Source: Zwartia sp.
GTDB taxonomy: Bacteria > Pseudomonadota > Gammaproteobacteria > Burkholderiales > Burkholderiaceae_B
Reading direction: 5' to 3'
Length of the DNA: 61,943 nt
Assembly: GCA_030653405.1 (NCBI GenBank)
Contig: JAURZO010000049.1
Span: 1-61,943, forward strand
A program made the position numbers and the translations under genes. Position 1 is the first letter of the stretch; the number at the start of each line of letters is the position of its first letter. The notes below the pieces were generated by a model. The model made no database searches, was not told where the DNA came from, and saw only the letters and a program-made list of their open reading frames with translations. This document shows positions 1-9,017 of this stretch, piece by piece.

Positions 1-422
1 TGAGCTACGCAATGGTGCAGCTCCTGACGCGCAAGCTGGCAAACCGTGTCGAAAGTGAGCAGATGTTCGTGTATGCGGCGAGTACGTGCTGGTTCATGGG
101 TTTGATTGTCATCATGGTATTTTGGCCGGAATTATGGCCAACCGGGCGTGACATGCTGGAAATGCTCTTAATGGGTATGTTCGGCGGTGTTGGGCAATAT
201 CTTTTGATTCTCGCGTTCAAGCGTGTACCTGCTTCAACGCTGGCGCCTCTAAATTATTTTCAACTTGCCCTGGCTGTACTGCTAGGCGAATTGTTTTTTG
301 GGCAGATGCCTAATTTGTTGTCCTTTGCAGGTATTGCCTTGATCGTTGCGGCTGGTTTGTCTTTGACCTTACCTATGTTGATATCGTCCTTGCGTGCCCG
401 TTCACTTCGTCGCGTCCGTTAA
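1..422 (+). CDS. EamA/DMT-family transporter, C-terminal part (5' end outside window)
   Basis: The reading frame is open from the first base, so this is the C-terminal part (about 140 residues) of a membrane protein cut by the window edge; the internal ATG at 12 is unlikely to be the true start. The segment is strongly hydrophobic, with about four transmembrane helices. It contains the EamA-like pattern in which a GxxQYLLILAF stretch is followed by APLNYFQLALAVLLGELFFG and a final helix ending in a short basic tail. Drug/metabolite transporters of this type export or exchange small metabolites across the inner membrane; the substrate cannot be told. The stop is 14 bases before the deacetylase gene on the same strand, so the two may be cotranscribed. 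Confidence 0.8.
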   Translation, partial: SYAMVQLLTRKLANRVESEQMFVYAASTCWFMGLIVIMVFWPELWPTGRDMLEMLLMGMFGGVGQYLLILAFKRVPASTLAPLNYFQLALAVLLGELFFGQMPNLLSFAGIALIVAAGLSLTLPMLISSLRARSLRRVR

Positions 423-436
423 GTACTGGAGATTTC

Positions 437-1459
437 GTGAAAAGTTTTTTTCATCCCAAGCAAAAGCTGCATCATCCGCAAACATATTTATCGCGCGGCA
501 AGATGCGAATACCCCAGGAAATCCCTGAACGTGCAGAGCAAATATTAAAAGGGTTGGCGCAACTCAATTTACCCGTGACAGAGCCGATTGATCATGGCAT
601 GGCGCCTTTGTTGCGGGTGCATGATGCCGCCTATCTGGATTTCTTACAGACGGCACATGCGGAGTGGAAAACGGTTGGGCCTGACTGGGGCGATGAGGTG
701 ATCCCTAACGTCTATGTAAGAGAGCCCAACGCGCTGCGCGGTATTTTGGCAAAAGCGGGGAGGTATCTGGCCGATGGGAGCTGTCCGGTCGGGCCGCATA
801 CGTGGACAACGGCGTATTGGGGTGCGCAGGCCGCCATTTCAGGAGCACAGGCGATTTTGGCTGGAGATAAAAAAGCCTATGCGTTGTGTCGTCCTCCCGG
901 ACATCACACGCGTAAAGATGCTGCGGGTGGTTTTTGTTATTTAAATAATGCGGCGATCGCGGCAGAGTTATTGCGTGACAAGTATCAACGTGTGGTGATA
1001 TTGGACACGGATGTTCACCATGGTCAGGGCGTTCAGGAAATTTTCTACAATCGCGATGATGTGTTGTATGTGTCGGTGCATGGGGATCCGACTAATTTTT
1101 ATCCTGTCACGGCAGGCTTTGACGACGAGACGGGGGCGAGTGTCGGTGTTGGCTACAACTTGAACTTGCCTATGCCGCATGGCTCCAGCGAAGAGGTCTT
1201 TTTTGAACGTGTGCAACAGGCGCTCAAGGCGATTGAGGCATTCAAGCCAGATGCGCTCGTGTATTGCCTCGGCTTTGATGTGTACAAGGATGATCCGCAA
1301 ACTAAAGTGGCGGTAACGACCGATGGTTTTGGTCGGCTTGGGCGGTTAGTGGCCGAGCTAAATTTGCCAACACTCGTCGTGCAAGAGGGTGGCTACCATC
1401 TGGAAACGCTCGCCACCAACACCGTGAGCTTTTTCAACGGTTTTCTTGCAAGGGCATAA
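437..1459 (+). CDS. Histone deacetylase family protein, acetylpolyamine amidohydrolase type
   Basis: This is a 340-residue zinc-dependent deacetylase of the class II HDAC/AcuC/AphA superfamily, starting at GTG. The tandem histidines (RPPGHH, residues 153-157), zinc ligands D192 and H194 in DTDVHHG, the third ligand D281 in GFDVYKDDP and the catalytic tyrosine Y320 in EGGY are all present. The N-terminal layout (a short FHPKQKLHHP start, then the VHDAAYLDFL helix) resembles bacterial acetylpolyamine amidohydrolases such as Pseudomonas AphA/AphB. Those enzymes deacetylate acetylputrescine or acetylcadaverine in the cytoplasm. It lies 14 bases after a DMT transporter gene and converges on lysA with a 7-base gap. 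Substrate assignment is inference; protein or other small-molecule deacetylation remains possible. Confidence 0.88.
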   Translation: MKSFFHPKQKLHHPQTYLSRGKMRIPQEIPERAEQILKGLAQLNLPVTEPIDHGMAPLLRVHDAAYLDFLQTAHAEWKTVGPDWGDEVIPNVYVREPNALRGILAKAGRYLADGSCPVGPHTWTTAYWGAQAAISGAQAILAGDKKAYALCRPPGHHTRKDAAGGFCYLNNAAIAAELLRDKYQRVVILDTDVHHGQGVQEIFYNRDDVLYVSVHGDPTNFYPVTAGFDDETGASVGVGYNLNLPMPHGSSEEVFFERVQQALKAIEAFKPDALVYCLGFDVYKDDPQTKVAVTTDGFGRLGRLVAELNLPTLVVQEGGYHLETLATNTVSFFNGFLARA

Positions 1460-1466
1460 GCACGGC

Positions 1467-2768
1467 TCAGTCAGGCAGACAGCTCTCGCCGCGGATCAAA
1501 TCCGCGAAGGTCTCGCGCTGACGAATGACGTGGTAACGCGTACCATCGACCATGACTTCTGCCGGACGGGGGCGACTGTTGTAGTTGCCAGCCATCACAA
1601 AGCCATAGGCCCCGGCTGATTCGATCGCGAGTACATCACCTTCGTTGAGAGCGAGTTGGCGCGCCCGTGCAAGCCAGTCAGCGCTTTCACATATCGGTCC
1701 GACAACGTCATAAAGTGTGTTGTCCCCTTGTTGAGGCTTGACGGGCAACACGCCATGCCAGGCCTCATATAGCGCAGGACGCATGAGATCATTCATGGCG
1801 GCATCGACAATCGCAAAATTGCGGGCTTCAGTGTGTTTGAGGTATTGGACTGTTGTCAAAAGAACGCCGGCATTGCCAACGAGAGAGCGTCCAGGCTCGA
1901 GTACTAGCTCGAGATGGTCGAAACCACGGGCTTTGAGCTGGGCAAAGACCTTGTCGAGTAATACCTTGGGTGCGAGCGGTGTTTCGTCATCGTATCGGAT
2001 ACCAAGACCACCGCCCAAATCGAGATGTTTGAGATTAATGCCGAGTCCGACGAGTTGCTCGATCAGCTTGAGCAGTTTGTCCAGAGCGTCGAGATATGGA
2101 CTGACTTCTGTAATCTGTGAGCCGATGTGGCAGTCGACGCCCACGACGTTGATTCCAGGCAACGTTGTCGCGAGTTGATATGCAGCCAGAGCTTCCTCAA
2201 TGGCGATGCCGAACTTATTTTCTTTTAAGCCTGTTGAAATGTAGGGGTGCGTTTGCGCATCGACATCGGGATTGACGCGTAATGACACGGAAGCGGTTTT
2301 TCCGATGCGGGTAGCCACATGCGACAGGCGGTTGAGCTCAGGGAGTGACTCAACATTGAAACATTTGACCCCAGCTTCTAATGCCGCTTGCATTTCCCAA
2401 TCTTGTTTGCCCACCCCAGAGAAGACGACCTTAGCTGGGTTTGCACCAGCAGCGAGTACGCGTGCAAGCTCTCCGCCTGAGACAATGTCAAAGCCGCTCC
2501 CCAGACGTGCGAATTCTTTGAGAACCGCGAGATTGGAGTTCGCCTTCATGCCAAAGCAGACAAGTACGCGATGTGTGCCAATGGCATCTTTATAGGAAGC
2601 CCAGGCGCTTGCCAAGGCGGCTCGAGAATAAACATACAGCGGTGTGCCCAACTGTTGAGCAAGTAAGCTAAGAGACACATCCTCAGCGAACAACTCTTCA
2701 TTTTTGTAATGAAAATGTGGGGATCCGGCGGGTGTGGCAAGGGTTGTGATTTTGGCTGAAGCGGTCAT
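1467..2768 (-). CDS. lysA: Diaminopimelate decarboxylase
   Basis: LysA is a PLP-dependent fold-type III enzyme that converts meso-diaminopimelate to L-lysine, the last step of lysine synthesis. The PLP lysine is in FGMKAN (residue 75 from the chosen start). The HIGSQ loop, the GGGLGIRY phosphate-binding loop and the CESADWLA active-site cysteine motif supplied from the partner subunit are present. The frame extends upstream to a GTG at 2813, which would add 15 unusual residues. The ATG at 2768 was chosen because LysA relatives start shortly before the PHFHYKNEELFAED segment, but neither start has a good ribosome-binding site. It follows the LptM-like lipoprotein gene on the same strand, a pairing common in proteobacteria. 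Confidence 0.93.
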   Translation of the reverse strand: MTASAKITTLATPAGSPHFHYKNEELFAEDVSLSLLAQQLGTPLYVYSRAALASAWASYKDAIGTHRVLVCFGMKANSNLAVLKEFARLGSGFDIVSGGELARVLAAGANPAKVVFSGVGKQDWEMQAALEAGVKCFNVESLPELNRLSHVATRIGKTASVSLRVNPDVDAQTHPYISTGLKENKFGIAIEEALAAYQLATTLPGINVVGVDCHIGSQITEVSPYLDALDKLLKLIEQLVGLGINLKHLDLGGGLGIRYDDETPLAPKVLLDKVFAQLKARGFDHLELVLEPGRSLVGNAGVLLTTVQYLKHTEARNFAIVDAAMNDLMRPALYEAWHGVLPVKPQQGDNTLYDVVGPICESADWLARARQLALNEGDVLAIESAGAYGFVMAGNYNSRPRPAEVMVDGTRYHVIRQRETFADLIRGESCLPD

Positions 2769-2882
2769 GTTGGGGCTATGGGTATTCAAAGGATTGTCGA
2801 TGTATTCAAGCACAATATGACGGCAGTGTTGCCAATATCAGTCGTATCAATAATGGTGTTGTGAATACGCGTGTTGAGAATA

Positions 2883-3125
2883 CTATTGCGCCGGCGCTGG
2901 GTTCGTTGCAGATGTATTTCCAGACGCGCCTGAGGCGCTTGAGGCAACTGGATCGACAGGAATGGCTGGTTTAGGCGCTTGGCTCTCAGGCGTCGCCGGT
3001 TTTGGCGGGGGCAAGTAAAGAGGCCCTTTAAAGCCGCAGCCGGTGATTAAGCCAGTCGATGCGCTCGCTAACGCGAGCATCGCTACAATGCCGGCAAGAC
3101 TGCGACGATGGGTTGTGCGAATCAC
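2883..3125 (-). CDS. lptM: LptM-like small lipoprotein (LPS translocon maturation)
   Basis: This is a small 80-residue lipoprotein with a signal peptide and the lipobox LITGC, immediately followed by the diagnostic GFKGPLYLPP motif of the LptM/YifL family. The rest is a Pro/Ala/Ser-rich tail. LptM assists oxidative maturation of the LptD/LptE lipopolysaccharide translocon in the outer membrane of enterobacteria; the same role here is inferred from the motif. The start is GTG at 3125, preceded at 6 bases by GGGAG; the open frame runs further upstream but without family features. It lies directly upstream of lysA and divergent from cyaY with only 32 bases between the starts, the usual cyaY/lptM/lysA arrangement. 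Confidence 0.85.
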   Translation of the reverse strand: MIRTTHRRSLAGIVAMLALASASTGLITGCGFKGPLYLPPPKPATPESQAPKPAIPVDPVASSASGASGNTSATNPAPAQ

Positions 3126-3157
3126 TGCATACTCCCACAAATGTGAGGACAAGGATA

Positions 3158-3487
3158 ATGAACGATACAGAATTTCATACTCGGGCAACCGCCATTCTAG
3201 ATGCAATAGAGACTCAAGCAGACCATTGGTTTGAACAGTTGGATCTTGACGTAGAAACCAAGCGCAATGGCAATGTATTGAACTTGATTTTTGAAAGCGG
3301 GCATCAGGTTGTTATTAACAGTCAGGCACCTCTTCATGAAATGTGGCTGGCGGCACGCTCCGGCGGATTTCATTACCGGTTTGACGGTCAGTACTGGAAA
3401 GATACCCGAGGAGGTCGAGACTTGCACGAGTTGCTTTCTGAGATTTGCTCCGCAGAGACCGGTCAAAAATTGGTGGTCACGCTCTAG
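3158..3487 (+). CDS. cyaY: Frataxin-like iron-sulfur assembly protein CyaY
   Basis: The protein has 109 residues, the normal length for bacterial frataxin. The acidic first helix (NDTEFHTRATAILDAIETQ), the LDVETKRNGNVLNLIFESG strand region, and the INSQAPLHEMWLAARSGGFHYRF core with the WKDTR segment are all typical. CyaY binds iron and IscS and slows or tunes Fe-S cluster assembly on IscU. The start is the ATG at 3158, preceded by AAGGA; upstream in-frame codons lie in the promoter region shared with the divergent lipoprotein gene. It converges on mrcA with a 34-base gap. Confidence 0.95.
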   Translation: MNDTEFHTRATAILDAIETQADHWFEQLDLDVETKRNGNVLNLIFESGHQVVINSQAPLHEMWLAARSGGFHYRFDGQYWKDTRGGRDLHELLSEICSAETGQKLVVTL

Positions 3488-3521
3488 GTTGATCACATCT
3501 TATAAAGATCCCCGCAAGATT

Positions 3522-5957
3522 CTAGTTGCCGATCGGCTCGCGCCGGTTGCCACTAGAACGATTGCCGGAACGATTGCCTTCACCACCACCCAAGCTGTCT
3601 AGCAAGTCTCCAAGCGAGTCTTGACTTGGATCGCCCAAGCTTTTTACAGCCTCTTTTGGTGGGAACTCTTTAAAATACATGTTGCCACCTTCGATGATCA
3701 AGCCCTCTGGCGGTGGTCCGCGTTTTTGCTCAGGAAATTCTTTTAGGGCATTTTGCATATAACCGAGCCAGATCGGCAGAGAAGCTCCACCACCGGTTTC
3801 GCGTGAGCCGAGTGACCGGGGCTGATCGTAGCCAAGCCACGCCACGCCAACGATTTGAGGGGTATAGCCGGCGAACCATGCATCGACGGAGTCGTTCGTT
3901 GTACCGGTTTTCCCCGCCAGATCCCCACGTTTGAGCACTTGTCTTGAGCGCGCTGCCGTGCCAGACGTGGCAACACCGCGAAGCATGTCATCCATCACAT
4001 AAGCCGTGCGGGCATCAATGGCACGTGCGGCAGTGTCGCCTGCGACGATTGGTTTGGCACGCATCAAAACCTGACCGTTTGCATCGGTCACATGATCAAT
4101 GAGGTACGGGGTCACGCGGTAGCCGCCGTTGGCAAATACTGAAAAACCCGTTGCCAGCTGCATGGGGGTCACGGCCCCGGATCCAAGCGCCATTGGTAAG
4201 ACGGCAGCATGTTTAGCCTTGTCAAAACCAAAGCGAGTGATGAACTCCTGAGCGTATTGCGGACCGATAGACTGCAAGATACGGATTGACACCATGTTTT
4301 TTGAGCGGGCAATGGCCTCACGCATGGACATCATTTCTCCGTACTCGCCACCGTAGTTTTTGGGTGTCCAAGCTTTGCCGGAGCCCGTTTGTTCAGCGCT
4401 GAGTTCGAAAGGCTGATCTGAAATCATGGTCCCGGGTGTCAGGCCACGCTCAAGCGATGCTGCGTAAATGAACGGCTTGAAAGCAGAACCAGGTTGACGC
4501 CATGCCTGTGTCACACGATTGAAGTTACCGTGATAGAAATCAAACCCCCCCACCATGGCCCGTAAAGCACCGTCTTGGGGGATCATCGCCACAAAGGCTG
4601 CTTGAACGGTTGGCAGGTTCAGGATTTCCCAGTAAGTCGGCGTTTTGTGGAGATAAACGACAGAGCCGCGTTGCAAGCGCAGCGCTGCTGGTGCTTTGGG
4701 ATTGAGCGCACGCGCGATAATCGCCAAGGCTTTTTTGTCATTGATGACAACGATCTCGCTTGAGCTGCGGACAACCCGAATTTCGTTGGGTTTGACCGAC
4801 AGCACGACGCCGATCGGCATGTCGGTGCGTTCTGGGTGTTTTTCTGTCACGCCGTCTAGAAATTCATCTAGTTTGGTAGGGTCGTCTTCAAGACCTGCAG
4901 GCAGCGTTAATTGGGCTTCCGGGCCAGGATAGGGCGCGCGACGGGTATAGTCCAACACGCCCTCTCGCAAAGACTCGTATGCCCATTCCTGATCCTTGGA
5001 GTGAATCGTCGTGTAGACGTTCAGGCCGCGCGTGTAGACGTTATCTGGATAAATACTGATCATCAGTTGTCGGGCAAGCTCAGCAGCATACTCGCCATGT
5101 ACGGCATAGCCTCCTGCGGGCGTGCCTTGGGATGACTTGACGATCACGGGTTGGGCGAGCGCAGCTTTGTATTCGGTATCGGTCAGGTAACCGAGTGAGT
5201 GCATCCGGCCCAATACATAGCGCTGGCGTAACACTGCGCGCGGCTTGTTGGCGATTGGATTGAAACGAGAGGGTGCCTTGGGGATGCCAGCGAGCAAAGC
5301 CGCATCGGCCGCCGTGATATCAGAAATTTCTTTGCCGAGATAAGTGCGGGAGGCCGCTGCAAACCCGTAAGCCCGATGGCCCAGGTAAATCTGGTTAAGG
5401 TAAAGCTCGAGGATCTGATCTTTGGATAGGCTGGCTTCGATTTTGAAGGTCAGCAATAGTTCGTAGAACTTGCGGGACCATGTTTTTTCAGAAGACAGGT
5501 AGAAGTTTCGAGCCACCTGCATGGTGATCGTGCTTGCACCCTGACTTTTCTGCATAGAAATCAGGTTTGTCAGGCCGGCACGAATGACGCCAATCCAGTC
5601 AATCCCACCATGCTGATAAAAGCGGTCATCTTCGGCGGACAGGACTGCCGATTTCATGACATCCGGGAACTCTTCGAAGCGCAGTACGTTTCTGCGTTCT
5701 TCGCCGAATTCACCAATGAGTACTTTGTCAGCGGTGAAGATGCGCAGAGGTACGCGAGGCCGATAGTCGGTCATCGCGTTCAGGTCTGGCAAGTTGGGCC
5801 AAGCTAGCGCAAGTGCCATTCCGACCAATAGGGCTGCGCACAAGGCGAGTCCAGCGGACAGGATTGTGAATTTCAGCAAAAACCGGACAAGAAACGAGCC
5901 ACGAGGCTTATGTTCTGTCTGATCTTCATCTTCGTTGGAGTGGGTATATTTGCTCAT
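3522..5957 (-). CDS. mrcA: Penicillin-binding protein 1A (bifunctional transglycosylase/transpeptidase)
   Basis: This 811-residue class A PBP polymerises and cross-links peptidoglycan in the periplasm. A cytoplasmic tail and one transmembrane helix (about 24-53) are followed by the glycosyltransferase 51 domain, with the catalytic glutamate E109 in SAEDDRFYQHGG and the later QVARNFYL and ELYLNQIYLG motifs. The transpeptidase domain has SAFK (nucleophile S491, K494), SKN (552-554) and KTGT (683-686). The region around 320-440 between domains matches the OB-like insert of PBP1A. The C-terminus ends in an Asn/Arg/Gly-rich tail after GGGEGNRSG. It is divergent from aroK, as in other Burkholderiales, but the pilMNOPQ genes often found between the two are absent. 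Confidence 0.95.
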   Translation of the reverse strand: MSKYTHSNEDEDQTEHKPRGSFLVRFLLKFTILSAGLALCAALLVGMALALAWPNLPDLNAMTDYRPRVPLRIFTADKVLIGEFGEERRNVLRFEEFPDVMKSAVLSAEDDRFYQHGGIDWIGVIRAGLTNLISMQKSQGASTITMQVARNFYLSSEKTWSRKFYELLLTFKIEASLSKDQILELYLNQIYLGHRAYGFAAASRTYLGKEISDITAADAALLAGIPKAPSRFNPIANKPRAVLRQRYVLGRMHSLGYLTDTEYKAALAQPVIVKSSQGTPAGGYAVHGEYAAELARQLMISIYPDNVYTRGLNVYTTIHSKDQEWAYESLREGVLDYTRRAPYPGPEAQLTLPAGLEDDPTKLDEFLDGVTEKHPERTDMPIGVVLSVKPNEIRVVRSSSEIVVINDKKALAIIARALNPKAPAALRLQRGSVVYLHKTPTYWEILNLPTVQAAFVAMIPQDGALRAMVGGFDFYHGNFNRVTQAWRQPGSAFKPFIYAASLERGLTPGTMISDQPFELSAEQTGSGKAWTPKNYGGEYGEMMSMREAIARSKNMVSIRILQSIGPQYAQEFITRFGFDKAKHAAVLPMALGSGAVTPMQLATGFSVFANGGYRVTPYLIDHVTDANGQVLMRAKPIVAGDTAARAIDARTAYVMDDMLRGVATSGTAARSRQVLKRGDLAGKTGTTNDSVDAWFAGYTPQIVGVAWLGYDQPRSLGSRETGGGASLPIWLGYMQNALKEFPEQKRGPPPEGLIIEGGNMYFKEFPPKEAVKSLGDPSQDSLGDLLDSLGGGEGNRSGNRSSGNRREPIGN

Positions 5958-6036
5958 TGCGTGTCATTTTAAAGGTTTTGCGAGGGTTTGCCCGGATCAG
6001 TTTGAGGCGGGGGGCGGTCAATGGGATAATGTCCGT

Positions 6037-6756
6037 ATGAATAATGAAGCGCTTGCGCCCGAGCCCCACAGTTCCGGTGACCCGAATCCTTCGAGTGAGA
6101 TGCAAATCCAGCCCCAGATCGTCGGGCCGCTGACCCACGACAGCCCGGTTTTTCTGGTGGGCATGATGGGTGCGGGCAAGACCACGATTGGTAAAGCGCT
6201 TGCCAAGGTCCTGCAAAGAGAGTTCATCGATCTTGATCATGAGCTTGAGGCACGTTGCGGCGTCCGTATTCCTGTGATCTTTGAGATCGAAGGCGAGCAA
6301 GGGTTCCGTAAACGTGAGTGCCAGGTGCTCGATGACTGCACGGTCAGGCCTAATTTGGTCATGGCGACGGGTGGCGGGGCGGTGTTGGCCGAGGAAAATC
6401 GCCAAGCGCTTAAAAGCCGAGGCATCGTGGTGTATTTGCGTGCCAGTGTCGAAGAGTTGTACCGGCGCACGAGCCGAGATCGCAACCGACCTTTGCTCGC
6501 GACGCCGGATCCTCGGGCGACCTTGCGAAGTCTGCTTGAGCTGCGTGAGCCACTTTATGAGTCTGTCGCGGATATTGTGGTCGAAACAGGCACCACCTCG
6601 GTCAATCATCTTGTGGCACAGCTTGTTGAGCGACTCAAGCAAATTGAAAAGACCGTCGATCACAGTGCCAGAAGCCGGCCTGGCAATTCATCAGAGAATA
6701 TGCGCGCTGATTTTGCTGCGAGTCACACCATAGAGAACAAGCCATGCACACCGTAG
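6037..6756 (+). CDS. aroK: Shikimate kinase
   Basis: AroK phosphorylates shikimate to shikimate 3-phosphate in the chorismate pathway. The P-loop GMMGAGKTT (42-50), the shikimate-binding DLDHELEA segment, the ATGGGAVL loop and the LID arginine region (RTSRDRNRPLL) are present. The start at ATG 6037 gives 239 residues, longer than the usual ~175. It has a polar Pro/Ser-rich N-terminal extension of about 35 residues and a C-terminal extension of about 30 that runs over the start of aroB. An upstream ATG at 5935 would reach into mrcA and is not favoured. aroK and aroB overlap by 13 bases in different frames, which suggests translational coupling. Confidence 0.94.
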   Translation: MNNEALAPEPHSSGDPNPSSEMQIQPQIVGPLTHDSPVFLVGMMGAGKTTIGKALAKVLQREFIDLDHELEARCGVRIPVIFEIEGEQGFRKRECQVLDDCTVRPNLVMATGGGAVLAEENRQALKSRGIVVYLRASVEELYRRTSRDRNRPLLATPDPRATLRSLLELREPLYESVADIVVETGTTSVNHLVAQLVERLKQIEKTVDHSARSRPGNSSENMRADFAASHTIENKPCTP

Positions 6757-7823
6757 AAGTCGCGACCCCGGGCGGTCACTACCCTATCAATATCGCACCA
6801 GGCCGTCTGGCCACTTTGGCAGCAACGATCCCCGCTGATGCGACGTCAATCGCGCTGATTACTAATCCAGTTATTCAAGCACTGGTCGGTCATCAGGTGA
6901 CAGAAGTTTTGGCGCAAACGGGCAAGCGAATTGTGCCTGTGATCTTGCCGGATGGGGAAGCAAATAAAACATGGGAAACACTGAATCAAATTTTTGATGT
7001 GATGCTGGGGGCGCAGCTGGATCGCCGCACGGTGGTGGTAGCGCTTGGCGGGGGCGTCATTGGTGACATGGCGGGCTTCGCCGCCGCAGTCTATATGCGG
7101 GGTGTGCGTTTTGTTCAGGTGCCAACAACATTGCTGTCTCAGGTTGACTCCTCAGTGGGCGGCAAGACCGCCGTCAACCATCCGCTCGGTAAAAATATGA
7201 TTGGTGCGTTTTATCAGCCCATCGCTGTTGAGATCGACACGGATGTTTTAAAAACATTACCTGATCGCGAAATGTCTGCAGGTCTGGCCGAGGTCATCAA
7301 GTATGGGTTAATTCTGGATGCTTCTTTTTTTGAGTGGTGTGAAAAAAATGCAACTGGCTTGCGCGCGCGCGATCCGGAATTGTTAGCGTTAGCAATTCGC
7401 CGTTCATGTGAATTCAAGGCTTGGGTGGTTTCGCAAGATGAGCGTGAAACAGGTCTTCGCGCGATTTTGAATCTCGGCCATACCTTTGGACATGCCATCG
7501 AGGCGGGTTCAGGCTATGGCGCGCTGCTCCACGGTGAGGCCGTCGGGACGGGCTTGATTATGGCGGCAGACTTATCGGCCGAGCTTCTGGGCTTTCCCAA
7601 AGCAGATGTTCAGCGCGTTCGTGATTTGGTGCAAGCGATTGGTTGCCCGGTGGTCGGTCCGCGTTTGGGGGGCGTTGATCACTGGATGACCTTGATGCGT
7701 GGTGACAAGAAAACTGAAGCGGGTGAGATTACGTTTGTATTAATGCCCAAAATTGGTGAGGCGATTCGTCGCGGTGCGCCGCCTGAACTTGTGTCGCGTG
7801 TGATTTTGCGCAATACCGCCTGA
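6744..7823 (+). CDS. aroB: 3-dehydroquinate synthase
   Basis: AroB converts DAHP to 3-dehydroquinate using NAD+ and a divalent metal. At 359 residues it has the family length. Visible motifs are the DGEANKTWETL segment, the NAD-binding GGGVIGDMAGF stretch, VPTTLLSQVDSSVGGKTAVNH with PLGKNMIG, and the metal-binding glutamate and histidines in AEVIKYG, LNLGHTFGHAIE and LLHGEAV. The start ATG lies inside the 3' end of aroK. It is followed after 38 bases by dgt on the same strand, giving an aroK-aroB-dgt run that is common in betaproteobacteria. Confidence 0.96.
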   Translation: MHTVEVATPGGHYPINIAPGRLATLAATIPADATSIALITNPVIQALVGHQVTEVLAQTGKRIVPVILPDGEANKTWETLNQIFDVMLGAQLDRRTVVVALGGGVIGDMAGFAAAVYMRGVRFVQVPTTLLSQVDSSVGGKTAVNHPLGKNMIGAFYQPIAVEIDTDVLKTLPDREMSAGLAEVIKYGLILDASFFEWCEKNATGLRARDPELLALAIRRSCEFKAWVVSQDERETGLRAILNLGHTFGHAIEAGSGYGALLHGEAVGTGLIMAADLSAELLGFPKADVQRVRDLVQAIGCPVVGPRLGGVDHWMTLMRGDKKTEAGEITFVLMPKIGEAIRRGAPPELVSRVILRNTA

Positions 7824-7861
7824 AATGTCGAAGCAATGGGTCAACGCTGAGGAGGTCGATC

Positions 7862-9001
7862 GTGTCTGAGCTCGCAATGTACGCTTCATATTCCGAACGC
7901 AGCCGTGGCCGTCGTTATCCGGAGCCGGCGCCCAATAATCGCAGCGAGTTTCAACGCGATCGTGATCGGATTATTCACGCGGGTGCCTTCAGACGTCTCG
8001 AGTACAAGACGCAGGTTTTTATCAATCACGAGGGTGATCTTTTTCGCACACGCCTGACGCATTCGCTTGAAGTCGCCCAAATTGCGAGAGTGTTGGCACG
8101 CAGCTTGCATTTGAGTGAAGACTTAACAGAAGCCATTGCTCTTGCGCATGATTTGGGCCACACGCCTTTTGGTCATGCGGGGCAGGACGAGCTCAACGCC
8201 TGCATGCGCGCTTTTGCACCTGAGGCAGGTGGTTTTGAGCATAATTTACAAAGTTTGCGGGTCGTTGATGAGCTCGAAGAGCGTTATGCGGCCTTTAACG
8301 GCTTGAATCTGTGCTTTGAGACGCGTGAAGGTATTCTCAAGCATTGTTCGCTTAAGCATGCAAAATTACTTGGTGACGTTGGTCAGCGGTTTATTGATCG
8401 TACGCAGCCTTCCCTTGAGGCACAACTCGCTAATCTTGCGGATGAAATCGCCTACAACAATCATGATATTGATGATGGTTTACGATCCGGGCTTCTCACC
8501 GTCGAACAGCTGCAAACTGTGCCGATATTTGCACGTCACTATGCATTGACGCAGCAAAAGTGGCCAACGCTCAATGAACGTCGTGTCATCGCTGAGACGA
8601 TTCGCAGCATGATTAATACGCTGATTACGGATGTTACGCACACAACGCAGGCTAATCTTGTCAATGCAGCACCCGTTGATGCGGATGCTGCGCGTCGTTG
8701 TGGTCCATTGGTCGCATTTTCACCTTTGTTACGTACTGAAGCTGACACGCTAAAGAGGTTTTTGTTTGAAAATTTGTATCGTCACTATAAGGTGATGCGA
8801 ATGACGAATAAGGCTCGGCGGATTGTGCGAGAGCTTTTTGAAGCGTTCGTAAGCGAACCCCGATTATTGCCACCCGATTATCGGCATGATGATGCGATGA
8901 TTCAAGCGCGCGCGATTGCCGACTACATTGCTGGAATGACGGATCGTTACGCGATCCGTGAACACCACCGACTTTTTCGGATGGGTACCCAGTTTGATTA
9001 G
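7862..9001 (+). CDS. dgt: Deoxyguanosinetriphosphate triphosphohydrolase-like protein
   Basis: This 379-residue HD-domain protein belongs to the Dgt family, which hydrolyses dNTPs to deoxynucleosides and triphosphate. The N-terminus carries RSEFQRDRDRIIHAGAFRRLEYKTQVF, and the HD metal site is seen as H67 in RLTHSLEV and H96-D97 in LAHDLGHTPFGHAG. A further conserved aspartate lies in LADEIAYNNHDIDDGL. The start is GTG, supported by a nearly perfect GAGGAGG ribosome-binding site 7 bases upstream. It is the third gene of the aroK-aroB-dgt run, and a lipoprotein gene follows after 16 bases. Whether dGTP or a wider range of dNTPs is used cannot be told from sequence. Confidence 0.93.
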   Translation: MSELAMYASYSERSRGRRYPEPAPNNRSEFQRDRDRIIHAGAFRRLEYKTQVFINHEGDLFRTRLTHSLEVAQIARVLARSLHLSEDLTEAIALAHDLGHTPFGHAGQDELNACMRAFAPEAGGFEHNLQSLRVVDELEERYAAFNGLNLCFETREGILKHCSLKHAKLLGDVGQRFIDRTQPSLEAQLANLADEIAYNNHDIDDGLRSGLLTVEQLQTVPIFARHYALTQQKWPTLNERRVIAETIRSMINTLITDVTHTTQANLVNAAPVDADAARRCGPLVAFSPLLRTEADTLKRFLFENLYRHYKVMRMTNKARRIVRELFEAFVSEPRLLPPDYRHDDAMIQARAIADYIAGMTDRYAIREHHRLFRMGTQFD

Positions 9002-9017
9002 TATCAGGGAGAGATAA

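Noticed and set aside
5926..6663. Long minus-strand open frame (245 codons) opposite aroK
   Set aside because: aroK on the plus strand has all family motifs in the same region; the antisense product is Arg/His-rich without recognisable domains, a shadow of codon bias.
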